The notes under the pieces were generated by a model. It had not been told where the DNA came from, did not search any database, and saw only the letters and a program-made list of their open reading frames with translations. Source: Agelas oroides (Eukaryota > Porifera > Demospongiae > Agelasida > Agelasidae). From it: a DNA stretch of 64,000 nucleotides. The stretch covers positions 10,724,271 through 10,788,270 of the forward strand of contig OX422186.1 of the NCBI GenBank assembly GCA_949130485.1, given 5' to 3'. Both the position numbers and the translations under genes were made by a program. This document shows, in pieces, positions 63,847-64,000 of the stretch (position 1 is its first letter; the number at the start of each line of letters is the position of its first letter).

Positions 63847-64000
63847 CTAAGGAGGAAACCCAAAATGTACCTCATTCTCTGACTTGCCCGCTTGTTAGCC
63901 ATCCCTTTTCACAAATGAGTCCCGTATCAACCCAGCCATACTTTGCATATATGTATTGGATAATTATACTACCTATACGAGGAGTACTCCGAGTGTAGGT

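Overview
The window is nuclear DNA from an intron-rich animal. Introns are short (often under 300 bases) with GT-AG ends, there is no operon logic, and microsatellites and small inverted-repeat elements are dense. The protein set combines a HECW-type ubiquitin ligase, an SR-cyclophilin, ROC-COR-Death and ubiquitin-like/ZU5/Death proteins, and large beta-helix polytopic receptors. This fits an early-branching metazoan, most likely a demosponge. The species is inferred, not proven.

Layout. (1) 1-8.45 kb, minus strand: most of a HECW-type HECT E3 gene (acidic N-terminal half, two WW regions, helical linker); the HECT domain lies off the left edge. (2) 8.5-11.8 kb: no convincing gene, one minisatellite. 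(3) 11.84-25.3 kb and 25.32-38.24 kb: a recent direct tandem duplication of a roughly 13 kb unit. Each unit holds a COA1/TIM21-like mitochondrial membrane protein gene, an intronless 1336-residue beta-helix/multi-pass receptor gene and an SR-cyclophilin (PPIG/NKTR type) gene, all on the minus strand. Only the right-hand cyclophilin has its first exons (38.38-38.84 kb); the left one was cut off from its catalytic exons and promoter. (4) 38.6-40.0 kb and 49.3-52.3 kb: a second, older duplication of a head-to-head pair, cyclophilin 5' exons and ubiquitin-like repeats. (5) 40.0-57.4 kb, plus strand: an immune- or death-signalling type cluster with a LINE fragment, a ROC-COR-Death gene (43.09-46.80 kb) and a five-UBL, ZU5, linker, Death gene (50.09-57.45 kb). 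(6) 58.07-63.85 kb, minus strand: the last 13 exons of an unrecognised proline-rich protein with a PP1-docking-like motif.

How the genes may work together. The two Death-domain genes and the UBL arrays share a modular exon design, mostly bounded by phase-1 introns, that would allow modules to be exchanged. They look like adaptor or sensor proteins of a Death-fold signalling network in which UBL tandems replace a conventional ligand-binding or oligomerisation region. The HECW ligase at the other end of the window is a ubiquitin-pathway enzyme, but nothing in the sequence links it to them. Small palindromic elements with the end TAGCCTCGTTCCCAGGC are spread throughout. A related inverted-repeat element contains the right breakpoint of the 13 kb duplication. 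Exon junctions were worked out by hand from splice signals and reading-frame continuity; no database search was possible.
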